Positions 16,355 through 25,674 of a stretch of DNA of 64,000 bases are shown one piece after another. The stretch is from NCBI GenBank assembly GCA_019058515.1, contig JAHPYY010000111.1:1-64000 (forward strand). Direction: 5' to 3'. Source of the stretch: Promethearchaeota archaeon (lineage in GTDB: Archaea > Asgardarchaeota > Lokiarchaeia > Sigynarchaeales > SOKP01). The notes under the pieces were generated by a model. It saw only the letters and a program-made list of their open reading frames with translations, searched no databases and had not been told where the DNA came from. The position numbers and the translations under genes are program-made. The number at the start of each line of letters is the position of its first letter. Within the stretch, counting starts at the first letter, position 1.

Positions 16355-17782
16355 CTAAATTTTCCCCTTTTTTCTCAAGTGTTCTACAAAAGCTTCTTCT
16401 TTTTCTTTGTGAACTTTTTGGATTTCTTCTTTCTTCTTAATCCAATCTTTACCGTGAAGAGGATAAAACACTATTATAGCAGCACTAATAAAAGCGAATA
16501 TGCTTGGTACCAGAGTTGCCCCAATCATGATTCCTAGTTTAGCGAAATCAGATTGGGAAACTCCTGGAGCGTTTACAAATCCTGTTAAGTCAATTATCGT
16601 AAGAAAGATCCAAGGAGCTAACGACACGGCGGGTTTTGTTATTAAAGCGTTTACGCCCGCGTAACTGGTCTCTCTTCTTTTTCCGGTTCTGATCTCGTCG
16701 TAATCAATTATATCAGCTACAACCATTTGAGAAGTCATTAATAGTCCTGATATGCTTATCCCTACCAAAGAGACAACAAATATAGTGTTAAGTAGGTTCC
16801 ATCCTAATAAAAACCATAGGAAAAAGCTTAAACCCCATAAAATAAGGTTCCACATAAACACGCTTTTCAATTCGAACTTCTTCAATAATTTATTGAACAC
16901 CAACGAAAACGCAAAGCTGATTATAAAGAAAAGCATCAATGGAATGACGGCTACTATACCAGTTAGTTCTAAGACAAAGTCGAAATAATAGAACATCGAT
17001 GAGGTAAGGATATATTGGGCAATAGTTATGAAGAAATTACCCGCTTCAAATATTAAAAACGGTTTGTTTTTAAATGTCTCCGCTATACTGCTCCAATAAC
17101 TTAAAGATTCCTCCAACACGGCGTATCTGTTCTCTTTTACGAAATAACTTCCTACAAAAATCATTAAACCGCATATAATTCCTAAAATGACCATAGTTGC
17201 TAAAAAGATCTCGACGGGAGGAGCGTCAGAGCCCGTCAACAATAAAATAGGCAGTAAGTAAGTTAATACCCCCCCAAATGCACCAAAAATTGACGAGAAA
17301 ACCATAATTCCGGAACGAGCTTTAGAGGTAACGGCCATTTCAGCTGGCATGGAGTAGTATATAAGTCCTACAATTGTGAAAATCGTATCAAAAGCGTAAA
17401 GAATGAATAGAAAATTGAAAAACAATGCGATCTCATTATTTACATCAACGAGAGGAAACCAACAAAAAATAAAAAGAATGGTATATATCGGCGCTCCAAA
17501 TCTTAAATAGGGGATTCTTCTTCCGTATTTCTCCGATTTGGTACGATCCTCGATGAATCCAAACAACGGGTCGTTTATCATGTTCCAAAATATAAATAAC
17601 AACCATGCAATTCCGACCAAGGATTCTTCTAAACCTAAAAATACATTGTAATAATAGGTTATTGGTCCTAACCCTAATCCCGATAAAATATTGCTTCCAA
17701 ATACGGAAAATCCGTAGGTAACTTTTGTTTTTAAGGGGATAACTTCTTTAAATGGTTCAATATTTGTTGATTTCTGTGTCAT
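16355..17782 (-). CDS. GPH-family (MelB-like) sugar:cation symporter
   Basis: A 475-residue, about 12-helix MFS transporter with the GPH signature WNMINDPLFGFIEDRTKSE followed by KYGRRIPYL. It is related to the symporter at 11522-12958 but clearly diverged, so the two probably carry different sugars or glycosides. The C-terminus is a charged, Lys/Glu-rich cytoplasmic tail of about 30 residues. It is upstream of the aldehyde oxidoreductase on the same strand but 263 bases away, so cotranscription is uncertain. Confidence 0.9.
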   Translation of the reverse strand: MTQKSTNIEPFKEVIPLKTKVTYGFSVFGSNILSGLGLGPITYYYNVFLGLEESLVGIAWLLFIFWNMINDPLFGFIEDRTKSEKYGRRIPYLRFGAPIYTILFIFCWFPLVDVNNEIALFFNFLFILYAFDTIFTIVGLIYYSMPAEMAVTSKARSGIMVFSSIFGAFGGVLTYLLPILLLTGSDAPPVEIFLATMVILGIICGLMIFVGSYFVKENRYAVLEESLSYWSSIAETFKNKPFLIFEAGNFFITIAQYILTSSMFYYFDFVLELTGIVAVIPLMLFFIISFAFSLVFNKLLKKFELKSVFMWNLILWGLSFFLWFLLGWNLLNTIFVVSLVGISISGLLMTSQMVVADIIDYDEIRTGKRRETSYAGVNALITKPAVSLAPWIFLTIIDLTGFVNAPGVSQSDFAKLGIMIGATLVPSIFAFISAAIIVFYPLHGKDWIKKKEEIQKVHKEKEEAFVEHLRKKGKI

Positions 17783-17860
17783 CTGATGTTGACCTAATTA
17801 ATCTATAAACTTCAGTTATTATTAGCTAATATTCGGTGTAAGTTTTTAAAAATGTTTCAC

Positions 17861-17883
17861 AAAAAAAATAAATTAAGAAAAAA
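17861..17883 (-). terminator. T-rich terminator after the tRNA-Arg gene
   Basis: On the minus strand, six T follow just after the tRNA 3' end and a run of eight T comes about ten bases further on. Confidence 0.5.
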
Positions 17884-17884
17884 G

Positions 17885-18007
17885 CAGGCCCGGGGGGATT
17901 AATTCAACACAGAAGAGGTTTCTGAAGCTATTGAACCCCCGATCGTCAGCTTACTCCAATTTTAGGTTTAGGAGGCTGCCGCGATATCCATGCTTCGCCA
18001 CGAGCCT
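17885..18007 (-). tRNA. tRNA-Arg (anticodon CCT) with two introns
   Basis: A cloverleaf can be folded if two introns are removed. Acceptor stem: AGGCTCG pairs with CGGGCCT (one G-U), discriminator G. D-arm: GCGA/TCGC with A14, G15, G18-G19 and A21 in place. Anticodon stem: GCAGC/GCTGA (outer G-A mismatch), loop CTCCTAA, giving anticodon CCT. T-stem: GGGGG/CCCCC with TTCAA opening the loop. Intron 1 (17 bases) sits at the canonical 37/38 site; CTCC pairs with its GGAG, leaving a TAA bulge on each side as in a bulge-helix-bulge. Intron 2 (31 bases) lies inside the T-loop, framed by TTCAA/TTGAA with an inner CAGAA/TTCTG hairpin. Mature length 75. CCA is not encoded. A20 and G73 fit arginine identity. 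Confidence 0.85.
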
Positions 18008-18062
18008 AAAAACAATTCTTAAGAATTAAAAAGAACCGTTAAATAAAATCTATTGTAAAAAC

Positions 18063-18218
18063 TCAAAGACTAAGAGTTGTCCTGTACATTGCCACTCCAC
18101 ATGTTTTACAATAATATTCTCCCGAGATTATCATAGCATCTTTCCGGTGTATTTCCTTTTGACAATTTTTCACCACACACTTAACTAAAATGTCTCCATC
18201 CTCGTCTGATTTGGTCAT
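18063..18218 (-). CDS. Small zinc-ribbon protein, 51 aa
   Basis: A 51-residue protein with C14-X4-C19 and C37-X2-C40, a two-knuckle zinc ribbon, plus His24. The spacing and the EYYCKTCGVAM second knuckle look like a real protein rather than chance. It may be an adaptor or nucleic-acid binder; function unknown. It lies just upstream of the tRNA gene on the same strand and divergent from another Cys-rich small protein. Confidence 0.65.
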   Translation of the reverse strand: MTKSDEDGDILVKCVVKNCQKEIHRKDAMIISGEYYCKTCGVAMYRTTLSL

Positions 18219-18395
18219 AATTGTATTATAACAGCTTAATTATGACTTAAATAAGAATGATAGCTTTATAATTAATGCGATAATACAATAAGCTTAAATC
18301 TACCTAAAATTAGTAATTTTGAAGGGATTTATGTTTATAATTAGTGTTCGATCTTCTTAAAATATCACAGACTCTCACACCTTTAGTGTATTCTC

Positions 18396-18635
18396 GTGCA
18401 AGAAAACAAATTATGTGTAAAAAAAAATTGCGTGGAATGTGGCAAATCCATTACATTCGAAGAATTTTGTAGAGACAATCCCGCAGTTTCGGAAAAGAAA
18501 GCTAAACTTCTTTGGTCCACATCGTATATTTCAGTTTTTTGCCCAGACTGTTTTTTTAATTGTCAAGAAAGACCATTCAAAACGAAGCGAGGATACGATA
18601 GATGGAAATTGAGGTCTTCTTATTGGAAACACTAA
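18396..18635 (+). CDS. Small Cys-rich (zinc-finger-like) protein, 79 aa
   Basis: A 79-residue protein with Cys pairs in KKNCVECGKS and VFCPDCFFNC plus a further Cys at EEFCRD, enough for one or two zinc sites. The C-terminus is basic and aromatic (KRGYDRWKLRSSYWKH), which suggests nucleic-acid binding. GTG start. I do not recognise a named family. Monocistronic, with a convergent LSm gene downstream. Confidence 0.65.
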   Translation: MQENKLCVKKNCVECGKSITFEEFCRDNPAVSEKKAKLLWSTSYISVFCPDCFFNCQERPFKTKRGYDRWKLRSSYWKH

Positions 18636-18720
18636 TCCTGTTATCAATTAACAAGATTTGTGAATGAAAGAGATTTAAAAACAATTTAAACTACAAAAAA
18701 CACCTAAAAACAGGCTTACC

Positions 18721-18984
18721 TTAAGTTCCTGCTAAATTTATGAAAATGACATTGTCTCCGCGAACCACGATAGAACCCAGGTTTTCGTGTTCTTCGCGAA
18801 TATTGCCTTCTTCGTCTTGATATTCGAAGATCTGGCTTGTATTTTCCAAATACAAGTTCAAGTGGTCGTCAAATCCTCCAAGTTGTCCTCGAAAAAGTCT
18901 ATTTCTTTTTACTTTGATGAGGATAACTTTATTAATACTACTTTTTAGGTAATCGATTGGTCTTTGGTATGGTTTTCGTTCCAT
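18721..18984 (-). CDS. Archaeal Sm-like (LSm) RNA-binding protein
   Basis: An 87-residue Sm protein. The Sm1 motif is KVILIKVKRNRLFRGQLGGF with the DDHLNLYLEN RNA-contact segment. The Sm2 motif is GSIVVRGDNVIFI, close to the canonical IRGDNV. It forms a ring that binds U-rich RNA. The frame stays open to 19047, but the ATG at 18984 is chosen because LSm proteins begin about ten residues before Sm1 and the extra N-terminus is just AT-derived hydrophobic residues. Confidence 0.95.
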   Translation of the reverse strand: MERKPYQRPIDYLKSSINKVILIKVKRNRLFRGQLGGFDDHLNLYLENTSQIFEYQDEEGNIREEHENLGSIVVRGDNVIFINLAGT

Positions 18985-19325
18985 TTTAAAACACGAGTCA
19001 AAAAAAACTATTTCTATATTTAAGAAAAATCTTAGTAATAAAAACACAATTGTAAATTAAAACCTTTCGTCAATTGATTATTAGGAACAGACTCTCAAGT
19101 GTAACAATACTTCTTTAAGTTGGAAGCCAATTCTTTAGAATAATAAAAATATCTTGAAAATTGAATGTTATTTAGAGTTGCTTGCTGCTCAGAAGTACAA
19201 TAGCATTTATTCTGTCCAAGTCATATTTCCTACAAAAAATTTTTCTATGTGTATTATTTATTCGTGCATAGATTCTAATTTTTTAATTGTCAAACTATTG
19301 ATGAGGAAATTAGGAATAATCTTTG

Positions 19326-21407
19326 ATGAGCAGTATAAATTCTATAAGAGAAGAGGAATTAGAGGTTGTAATAGTAAATCCAAATATTGGTCATCCAATA
19401 TTTCTAGGTTTTAAGGATGATGATATAAGTGGAGACTACGAAACAGAACTGATTTTTCTAACTAATTCAGACGATGAAAAATTATTAAGAAGAATTGTAA
19501 AAGAAAACCTCTGGTTGGCACCAATATTAGATTATAAATTAGAACTAAGTCGAACACTAAAAAAGAAGAGGAAGGAAAAAGAAAAATTAGAAAAGATAAA
19601 AAAGAAGGGTTTTTTTAAACGAATAAAAGATAAGATATTTCGAAAAAGAAGAGTAAAGGAACTTATTCCTCCAGGTGTCGATGTTGATAAATATCGAAGG
19701 TTAAAAACGCGTCCAATTCGTGGGGATCGTTTGGGGACATTTATCACGAATTTAGAAAAGATTTCCCCGATCTCTATAAATTCTCAAGCTTTTATAGCAG
19801 AGAGAAATAGTATCCAAGATTACGTGCTTAGGCAAAAAGTTTTCACAGGCGTAAATTATGCCTATAAAATTAAAATTAATTTCACTTTAACTCCACAGAT
19901 AATCTATTTCCTGAACTTTAGAAAATTCGTTATGTTTGATATCTTATATATTAATAACTTAAAGCAAACCCGTACAAATCTTCACTCAATCGTAATTACT
20001 AAACAAAATTGGCAGAACTTTAAGTTTGTTCACGCTACAGATCTTCACATCGCTGAAAGAAATGATAAAATATATGGATTAGTTAAAAAATGGACCAAAT
20101 CTGCGATAGTTAAGGGCACAGATAACTTTTTTAAGCAGCTAGGACGAAAATTGAAAATTAAAAAGTTACTCAGTAAAAATAATGAGGAATTAGAGAGACT
20201 TAAAATCCCATTGAGAAAACGATTAGTTAATCCCAATAACCAATTTCGGACTTTTATAAAACTAATGAATCAAAAGATTTATCAAAACGACTTAGATTTC
20301 GTAGCATTAACGGGAGATTTAATTGATTTCGCAGTTCTGAGTAAATGGTCAAAGCAATTAAAGAATTTGGTAAATTTTAATTACGATTATAGCAACTGGT
20401 CGACATTTAAAAATATATTGATGAATAATACCAATGAGGAAACGCAAAGAGGAGTTATAAAAGGTGAAGAACTCTTATTCCCTATTTTTACGGTTCCTGG
20501 CAATCACGATTATAGACCGTACCATTATGATATAACATGGGCAGGAATGTATCGAAAAATTGGATTAAACGCCGCTGAAGCAGTTGCTTTGAACGAGTTA
20601 TTCTCATCTTCTCCTATTACTGCGATAACTAAAACCCCTCAAGCATTAAAGGGGTACTTCTCTGACATTAATCCTTCCCTAGATTTTCACTACAAATTTG
20701 GTAACAACTTGTTTATTTTCCTTAATTCTGGAAGCGATTCCTTCAAAAATTTAAAGGATTTGATTTCGGGGCATCCCGCATTGACAGGAATTTCTAGTAA
20801 ACAAATCTCCTATTTAGAAAACTTAATTAATACAACTTATAACGAAAGCGATAATATATTTCTCTTTCTCCACGGTCCGCCGATAAATACAACTAAGAAA
20901 AGGTTTGTAATAAAGTGGTTGGAAAAAAAATCCGCAGACTTAAGGAAGAAAATCGATGAATTTAGTGAATCTGTAATTCAAAAACTTGGCAAAACGCTTT
21001 CAAAAGCGAGGATTGACGGCAAATTCAACGTAAAAATTGGAGGAATCTCAAATAATTGGGAAAAGGTGGTGAATTTTTGTAAGGATTTTTGTGTTTTAAC
21101 ATTAACTGGCCATACTCATTCCCTTAAAGAATATAGACTCTCCGATCCGGAAACGAAAACTTCAGTTATTGATTCTATCCCTTTTAGTCTTAAAAGAGTA
21201 GAAAACCCCGCGGCCGTATATTACGACATGTATTCCGAATTATTTGACACAGTGGAAGAAGTAAAAAAGCACGCTCCATTTGTTGTTCAAACTCCTGCTT
21301 TAGGGTTGGGAGGGTATAAAAATCCTGAAACGGTGGGTGCGTATCGTGAAATGGTGGTAGAGAGAGGTAAATTACGCTCGTTTAAAGTACACTTTTTAAG
21401 AAGGTAG
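19326..21407 (+). CDS. Large calcineurin-like metallophosphoesterase
   Basis: A 693-residue protein. Residues 1-230 are a unique N-terminal region including a highly basic Lys/Arg stretch (about 80-125). The phosphoesterase domain follows with all metal-binding blocks: HATDLHIAER, LTGDLIDFAV, VPGNHDYRPY, LFLHGPPIN and LTGHTHSLKEY. Long insertions between the blocks make it about twice the usual size. No signal peptide, so probably cytoplasmic. The substrate is unknown; nucleotides, phosphoproteins or lipids are all possible. The ATG at 19326 is preferred over the adjacent TTG. It converges with the oxidoreductase gamma-like gene. Confidence 0.85.
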   Translation: MSSINSIREEELEVVIVNPNIGHPIFLGFKDDDISGDYETELIFLTNSDDEKLLRRIVKENLWLAPILDYKLELSRTLKKKRKEKEKLEKIKKKGFFKRIKDKIFRKRRVKELIPPGVDVDKYRRLKTRPIRGDRLGTFITNLEKISPISINSQAFIAERNSIQDYVLRQKVFTGVNYAYKIKINFTLTPQIIYFLNFRKFVMFDILYINNLKQTRTNLHSIVITKQNWQNFKFVHATDLHIAERNDKIYGLVKKWTKSAIVKGTDNFFKQLGRKLKIKKLLSKNNEELERLKIPLRKRLVNPNNQFRTFIKLMNQKIYQNDLDFVALTGDLIDFAVLSKWSKQLKNLVNFNYDYSNWSTFKNILMNNTNEETQRGVIKGEELLFPIFTVPGNHDYRPYHYDITWAGMYRKIGLNAAEAVALNELFSSSPITAITKTPQALKGYFSDINPSLDFHYKFGNNLFIFLNSGSDSFKNLKDLISGHPALTGISSKQISYLENLINTTYNESDNIFLFLHGPPINTTKKRFVIKWLEKKSADLRKKIDEFSESVIQKLGKTLSKARIDGKFNVKIGGISNNWEKVVNFCKDFCVLTLTGHTHSLKEYRLSDPETKTSVIDSIPFSLKRVENPAAVYYDMYSELFDTVEEVKKHAPFVVQTPALGLGGYKNPETVGAYREMVVERGKLRSFKVHFLRR

Positions 21408-21413
21408 TTAAAA

Positions 21414-22070
21414 TCAGTATTCATTACTTACAAGATTAAATCCTAGCTCTAGGGCGCTCAAGTTTTCTTTATTGTCCTTAGAAGAGTTATTTATGAAAGA
21501 TCTAAACATTTCCAAATTGAAAAAACCATCGAAATCTCTTATTGCCACTCCTAATGCGATAATATGTGCGAATTTCGCGCTATTAAATTTTTTAAAAGAT
21601 AACTCGTCAAAGTTCGTCGCTACAACTCTTCGGGCGTATTGATCCAAAAGATCGATAATTACAGCATTAGAAGGAAACCTTATTGATTCATTTCTTTTTT
21701 TTAATAATTTCATCGGAAAGGAATTCTGTGTGTTTAGAATAACTTCAGTCTTTTCAGAGATATACCTTAAACACCTTAGAGTTTCTAATGGTTCCAAGCC
21801 TAAAACTAAGTGGGCATCCTTCGCCGGAATTAAGGGAGAAACTAAATCATCGTTTCGATAATTTTGATCTAGGTAATAAATTTTACTTTCGAATAAATAT
21901 CGTGTTGTAGATATTACTGAATCGTTCCTTTTAGAAATCCCTCTCGATTCGGTACCTATTACTTTTTTTACAAAGCCGATCTTTGATCCGTATTCTCTAA
22001 AAATTTTACCTAAGGCTACACAACCACGATTTTTAACTCCACAAATTAATACATTGAAGATAGCTCCCAG
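21414..22070 (-). CDS. 2-oxoacid:ferredoxin oxidoreductase gamma/IorB-like subunit, non-ATG start
   Basis: The frame runs from 22070 to 21414, about 218 residues, similar in length to indolepyruvate oxidoreductase beta subunits. Recognisable parts are NVLICGVKNRGCVALGKIF (the place of the GVGGQG loop, here degenerate), SRGISKRNDSVIS, VSPLIPAKDAHLVLGLEPLE and the C-terminal helices. After the last upstream stop there is no ATG, GTG or TTG until TTG 21797, which would remove the core strand. The first codon after the stop is CTG, about seven bases after a GGGTG element, so CTG initiation is likely. No partner alpha/beta subunit is nearby. Confidence 0.7.
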   Translation of the reverse strand: MGAIFNVLICGVKNRGCVALGKIFREYGSKIGFVKKVIGTESRGISKRNDSVISTTRYLFESKIYYLDQNYRNDDLVSPLIPAKDAHLVLGLEPLETLRCLRYISEKTEVILNTQNSFPMKLLKKRNESIRFPSNAVIIDLLDQYARRVVATNFDELSFKKFNSAKFAHIIALGVAIRDFDGFFNLEMFRSFINNSSKDNKENLSALELGFNLVSNEY

Positions 22071-22135
22071 TTAAACACACCCTCTTTCAATTAATTTTAT
22101 TGTTGATTGTAATACCTAATTTCATGATGTTAAGT

Positions 22136-22471
22136 TTATTCTTCTTGAGGCCAGCAATATAAACCACTTACTGAACTAGCTGCCTTTATAGCTAAAGCTG
22201 CGTCAAAGTAATTTCTTCGGATAATTTCGTTCCAGATTTCTAGTCCACCATCGGCTTCGGTTGGAATCACATAACTCTCTTCTCGCTCGCTTGTAAAAAT
22301 ATAAATATCGTCACTAGCTAAAAAATCAGCAGGTTGAAAACAAATTCGAAGTATTTTAATCCATTCAATTTGAGCTTCCCAACCGTCTGAAGACGGAGGA
22401 TTTACTTCAATTAGGATGTAATCGTTGTTAAATGATACGTGAAACCAAGTATCTAATGCCATAATATACAT
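22136..22471 (-). CDS. Conserved-looking protein of unknown function, 111 aa
   Basis: A small soluble protein of mixed alpha/beta character, rich in Trp (five) and acidic residues, with an ASDDIYIFTSEREESYVIP segment and a helical C-terminus (RRNYFDAALAIKAAS). No signal peptide. An alternative start is the ATG three codons later (22462). I do not recognise the family. It lies between the oxidoreductase gamma-like gene and dihydrolipoyl dehydrogenase on the same strand. Confidence 0.6.
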   Translation of the reverse strand: MYIMALDTWFHVSFNNDYILIEVNPPSSDGWEAQIEWIKILRICFQPADFLASDDIYIFTSEREESYVIPTEADGGLEIWNEIIRRNYFDAALAIKAASSVSGLYCWPQEE

Positions 22472-22597
22472 TTATTTACTAAGCTTTAAAGGCTAATTAT
22501 TCAGGCTAAAATTCAATGTTTTATAATATAAAAAGAAAAAGGAACTAAAAAAGAAAGTTTTGGTTTTACAGATTGTCGATATTCGATAACACGAAAG

Positions 22598-24076
22598 TTA
22601 ATGGCGAATAGGATGTCCTTTCTTATGCACTGCCATTCCTACGACATCTTCAGCGCCTTCAAGAACCATTTCCGAAATCGTCGGATGACTATGGATCGTC
22701 TCAGCTATATCGTGTACCGTCAAACCGTGTTTCATTGCTAGCGCAACTTCGGCAATCAATTCAGGAGCTTCAGCACCTATGCACGAAGCACCTACAATTT
22801 TATGGTTCTCCTTATTTGCTAAGATTAAAATGAAGCCATCTTCGTGACCTGCACATTTTGCTTTTCCCAAAGCCGCGAAAGGGAATCTTCCCATTAGTAA
22901 ATCTATGCCTAACATCTTAGCTTGTTTTCTCCTAATACCCACTGAACCTATGTTTGGATTAGTAAAGATCGTAGCAGGAACGACAGTATAGTCGGGAGTT
23001 GTGGGCTCGATGGAAAATCCTCCAATGCTAGCAAGTGCATTAGCTACTGCGATATCTCCTTCATAGGAAGCTACATGAGCAAGCATTATACCTCCCGTTA
23101 CATCCCCAATCGCATATATTCCAGGAACAGCGGTTTCTAAGGTTTTCTGACTTACTTTGATCGCTCCTCTCTCCATCTCAATACCCATTTCTTCTAATCC
23201 AAGATTTTTCGACTCTTTAGCTCTACCTATTGACACTAAACAGTAATCTGCTTCAAAATAGGATTTTTCCGCTGTTTCTATTTGATCTCGTGGCACATCT
23301 GCAGAACAAGTTGTAGCTTTAACTCCTGTGCCTGTGTTATCCACAGATAGCACATTCTGAGAAACATGAATCTCTACACCAAGCGAATTGAGCTTTTTTT
23401 GTAGTTCCTTAACTAGCATCGGTTCTTCGGTAGCAATTGGCGAATCTAAATATTCTAACATGATAACCTTGCTTCCAAATGTTGCGAAAATGTTTGCAAA
23501 TTCACAGCCTATTACACCAGCTCCAATAACGAGCAGTCGTTTGGGAACAACCTTAAAATTAGGATCTAGAATATCGTCACTTGTTAAGATTCGTTGGTGA
23601 TCAATGTTAAATGCTGGTATTAACGCAGGAGAGGATCCTGTCGCAAGAAGTACTCGTTTTGTCTTAATAGTTTTAGCCTCTTCACCCTCAATTGAGATAT
23701 CAAACCCGTCATTGACATTTCCTCCCATTAACTTTCCATAACCCATATACACATCGTTTTTCCAAGCTTTTTGAAGTCCTGCTATTCCTTCTACCAATTC
23801 CTTAACCACTTTATTTTTTCTCTCAACTGCTTTTGCGAAATCAAGTTTAGGTTCGCACATCACACCAAATTCGTTACCATGCTCTCTTAAATTTTGGATC
23901 ATTTCGGATGAAGCGTATAGGGCTTTTGTAGGGATACACCCCCAGTTTAAACACGTACCGCCCAAGTTTTTCTTTTCGATTAATGCCACCTTCGCGCCAT
24001 ATTGTGCTGCTCTTATCGCAGCGTGATATCCTCCAGGTCCAGCACCAATGACTGCGATATCGTACATTTCACTCAT
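22598..24076 (-). CDS. lpdA: Dihydrolipoyl dehydrogenase
   Basis: A 492-residue FAD disulfide oxidoreductase that reoxidises dihydrolipoyl groups with NAD+. Seen: the FAD-binding GAGPGGYHAAIRAA, the redox-active pair in GGTCLNWGCIPTK (C42, C47), the NAD loop VIGAGVIGCEFANIF, the second FAD motif YAIGDVTGG, and the interface catalytic dyad HSHPTISE (His464, Glu469). An insert of about 20 residues near 255-275 explains the slightly long length. No 2-oxoacid dehydrogenase or glycine cleavage gene is adjacent in the window. Confidence 0.95.
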   Translation of the reverse strand: MSEMYDIAVIGAGPGGYHAAIRAAQYGAKVALIEKKNLGGTCLNWGCIPTKALYASSEMIQNLREHGNEFGVMCEPKLDFAKAVERKNKVVKELVEGIAGLQKAWKNDVYMGYGKLMGGNVNDGFDISIEGEEAKTIKTKRVLLATGSSPALIPAFNIDHQRILTSDDILDPNFKVVPKRLLVIGAGVIGCEFANIFATFGSKVIMLEYLDSPIATEEPMLVKELQKKLNSLGVEIHVSQNVLSVDNTGTGVKATTCSADVPRDQIETAEKSYFEADYCLVSIGRAKESKNLGLEEMGIEMERGAIKVSQKTLETAVPGIYAIGDVTGGIMLAHVASYEGDIAVANALASIGGFSIEPTTPDYTVVPATIFTNPNIGSVGIRRKQAKMLGIDLLMGRFPFAALGKAKCAGHEDGFILILANKENHKIVGASCIGAEAPELIAEVALAMKHGLTVHDIAETIHSHPTISEMVLEGAEDVVGMAVHKKGHPIRH

Positions 24077-24205
24077 TTAAGTTTTTCCTCTTCTAGAATA
24101 TTATATTCTTTTCGAACTGTATAAATTCGTTATAATCGATTGATATGTTTAATAGTAGATTAAATATTAAGTTTAATTATATCTGATTTGTCATTTTAGG
24201 GTCAC

Positions 24206-25633
24206 ATGCATATGATAATAAAAAATATTAGTGAATTAATTCCCCCTCATCTCAGTTCTGTCGCATCTGAGTTAAGAAGAACGGCTTTAAATGCACTAGA
24301 GATCGCTATTGAAGAAGTAAAGCCATATAACCTTATGAAGAATAAAATCAGTTTAAAAAATTCTACATTGGTAATTAATGGATTAAAAATCAACTTGCTT
24401 AAGCATAAAAATATTTATGTTATTGGAGGAGGAAAAGCTTGTTATCATATGGCGTCATTTCTCGTAGAAATCTTCGAAAAAGCTGGTTTTCACTCGTACG
24501 AGGGAGTAATTAACATTCCAAAAGGCTTAGATATCGGTCCTAATCAAAAAATTGGAGAAATAATAATCAATCTCGCTTCCCATCCTATCCCCGACGAGGA
24601 CGGTCTAAATGGAACGATTAGAATGATGGACCTTGTAAGAAAGGCTAAACCAAATGAACTCATATTATGTTTAATTTCGGGGGGTGGTTCAGCGCTTTTA
24701 CCTTTACCAAAGAAAAGTGTATCTTTATTGGATTTAAAACAAGTAAACGAACTTCTTCTCTCTTCAGGAGTATCTATTCACGAAATTAATACTATTAGAA
24801 AACATTTGTCCGATTTTAAAGGGGGTAATCTTGCGAAAATTAACTACATACACGGTAATTCTAATTTAATTTCGTTGATAATTTCAGACGTAATAGGAGA
24901 TGACTTGGATTCAATAGCATCTGGACCTACAGTTGCCGATACCACTACATATGAAGATGTGCTAAGTATTGTAAAACGATATGAGTTGGAAAATAATTTA
25001 CCATATTCAGTTAAAAAGATAATATTAGAGGGAATTAAGGGAAAAATTAGGGAAAATCCCAAATCCGATGATCCTTGTTTCTTGAATGTTTCAAATTTTC
25101 TGATAGGAAGCGTCAAATCAGCGATAGACAGAGTAGAGGATTTTTTAGCTAAGAAAAATTATACAGTGCTCCATTATCCTATGAGTATGGCAGGAGAAGC
25201 GAAATCGTTTGGTACTTCTTTTGCTAATTTTTTCATTAAGGAGAAAGAAAAGTCCCGTCAAGATAAAGCGACCAATTTGTTAGCGATTATTGGAAGCGGC
25301 GAATTAACTGTGACGATTTTAGGTAATGGTATTGGAGGAAGAAATCAAGAAATGTTGTTAAGTTTCCTAAATAAAATAGCTCGAATGAATTTGGATTTCT
25401 CTTTCTCCGTCATTGCTGCGAATTTAGACGGTATTGAGGGAAATAGTAAAGCAATGGGTGCACTCATTGATAATGATATTCAAGATAAAATAAGAAAATA
25501 TAATATAAATCTAAATAACTATCTAGCAAACAATGATTCAAATTCATTCTTTAAAGCAGAAAAATTAGAAATTATTACGGGACCAACAGGGGTTAATGTA
25601 AATGATTTATTAATAGCTTTATTTCAGCTATAA
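24206..25633 (+). CDS. Glycerate 2-kinase (MOFRL family)
   Basis: A 475-residue type II glycerate kinase, phosphorylating D-glycerate at C2, as in archaeal non-phosphorylating Entner-Doudoroff routes. Seen: GGGKACYHMA near residue 75, SHPIPDEDGL, LISGGGSALLPLP, the HLSDFKGGNLAK block, LIISDVIGDDLDSIASGPT, and the C-terminal MOFRL part with GIGGRNQEM and ANLDGIEGNSKAMG. Two ATGs lie at the start (24206 and 24212). It fits with the aldehyde oxidoreductase and sugar symporters in the same window. Confidence 0.93.
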   Translation: MHMIIKNISELIPPHLSSVASELRRTALNALEIAIEEVKPYNLMKNKISLKNSTLVINGLKINLLKHKNIYVIGGGKACYHMASFLVEIFEKAGFHSYEGVINIPKGLDIGPNQKIGEIIINLASHPIPDEDGLNGTIRMMDLVRKAKPNELILCLISGGGSALLPLPKKSVSLLDLKQVNELLLSSGVSIHEINTIRKHLSDFKGGNLAKINYIHGNSNLISLIISDVIGDDLDSIASGPTVADTTTYEDVLSIVKRYELENNLPYSVKKIILEGIKGKIRENPKSDDPCFLNVSNFLIGSVKSAIDRVEDFLAKKNYTVLHYPMSMAGEAKSFGTSFANFFIKEKEKSRQDKATNLLAIIGSGELTVTILGNGIGGRNQEMLLSFLNKIARMNLDFSFSVIAANLDGIEGNSKAMGALIDNDIQDKIRKYNINLNNYLANNDSNSFFKAEKLEIITGPTGVNVNDLLIALFQL

Positions 25634-25674
25634 TGGAAAGAAATAAAATTGTATAAATCAATAATTAATTAGAA

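Noticed and set aside
19154..19414. 86-codon TTG frame before the phosphoesterase gene
   Set aside because: It overlaps the true phosphoesterase start out of frame, has no ribosome site, and its composition is random AT translation.
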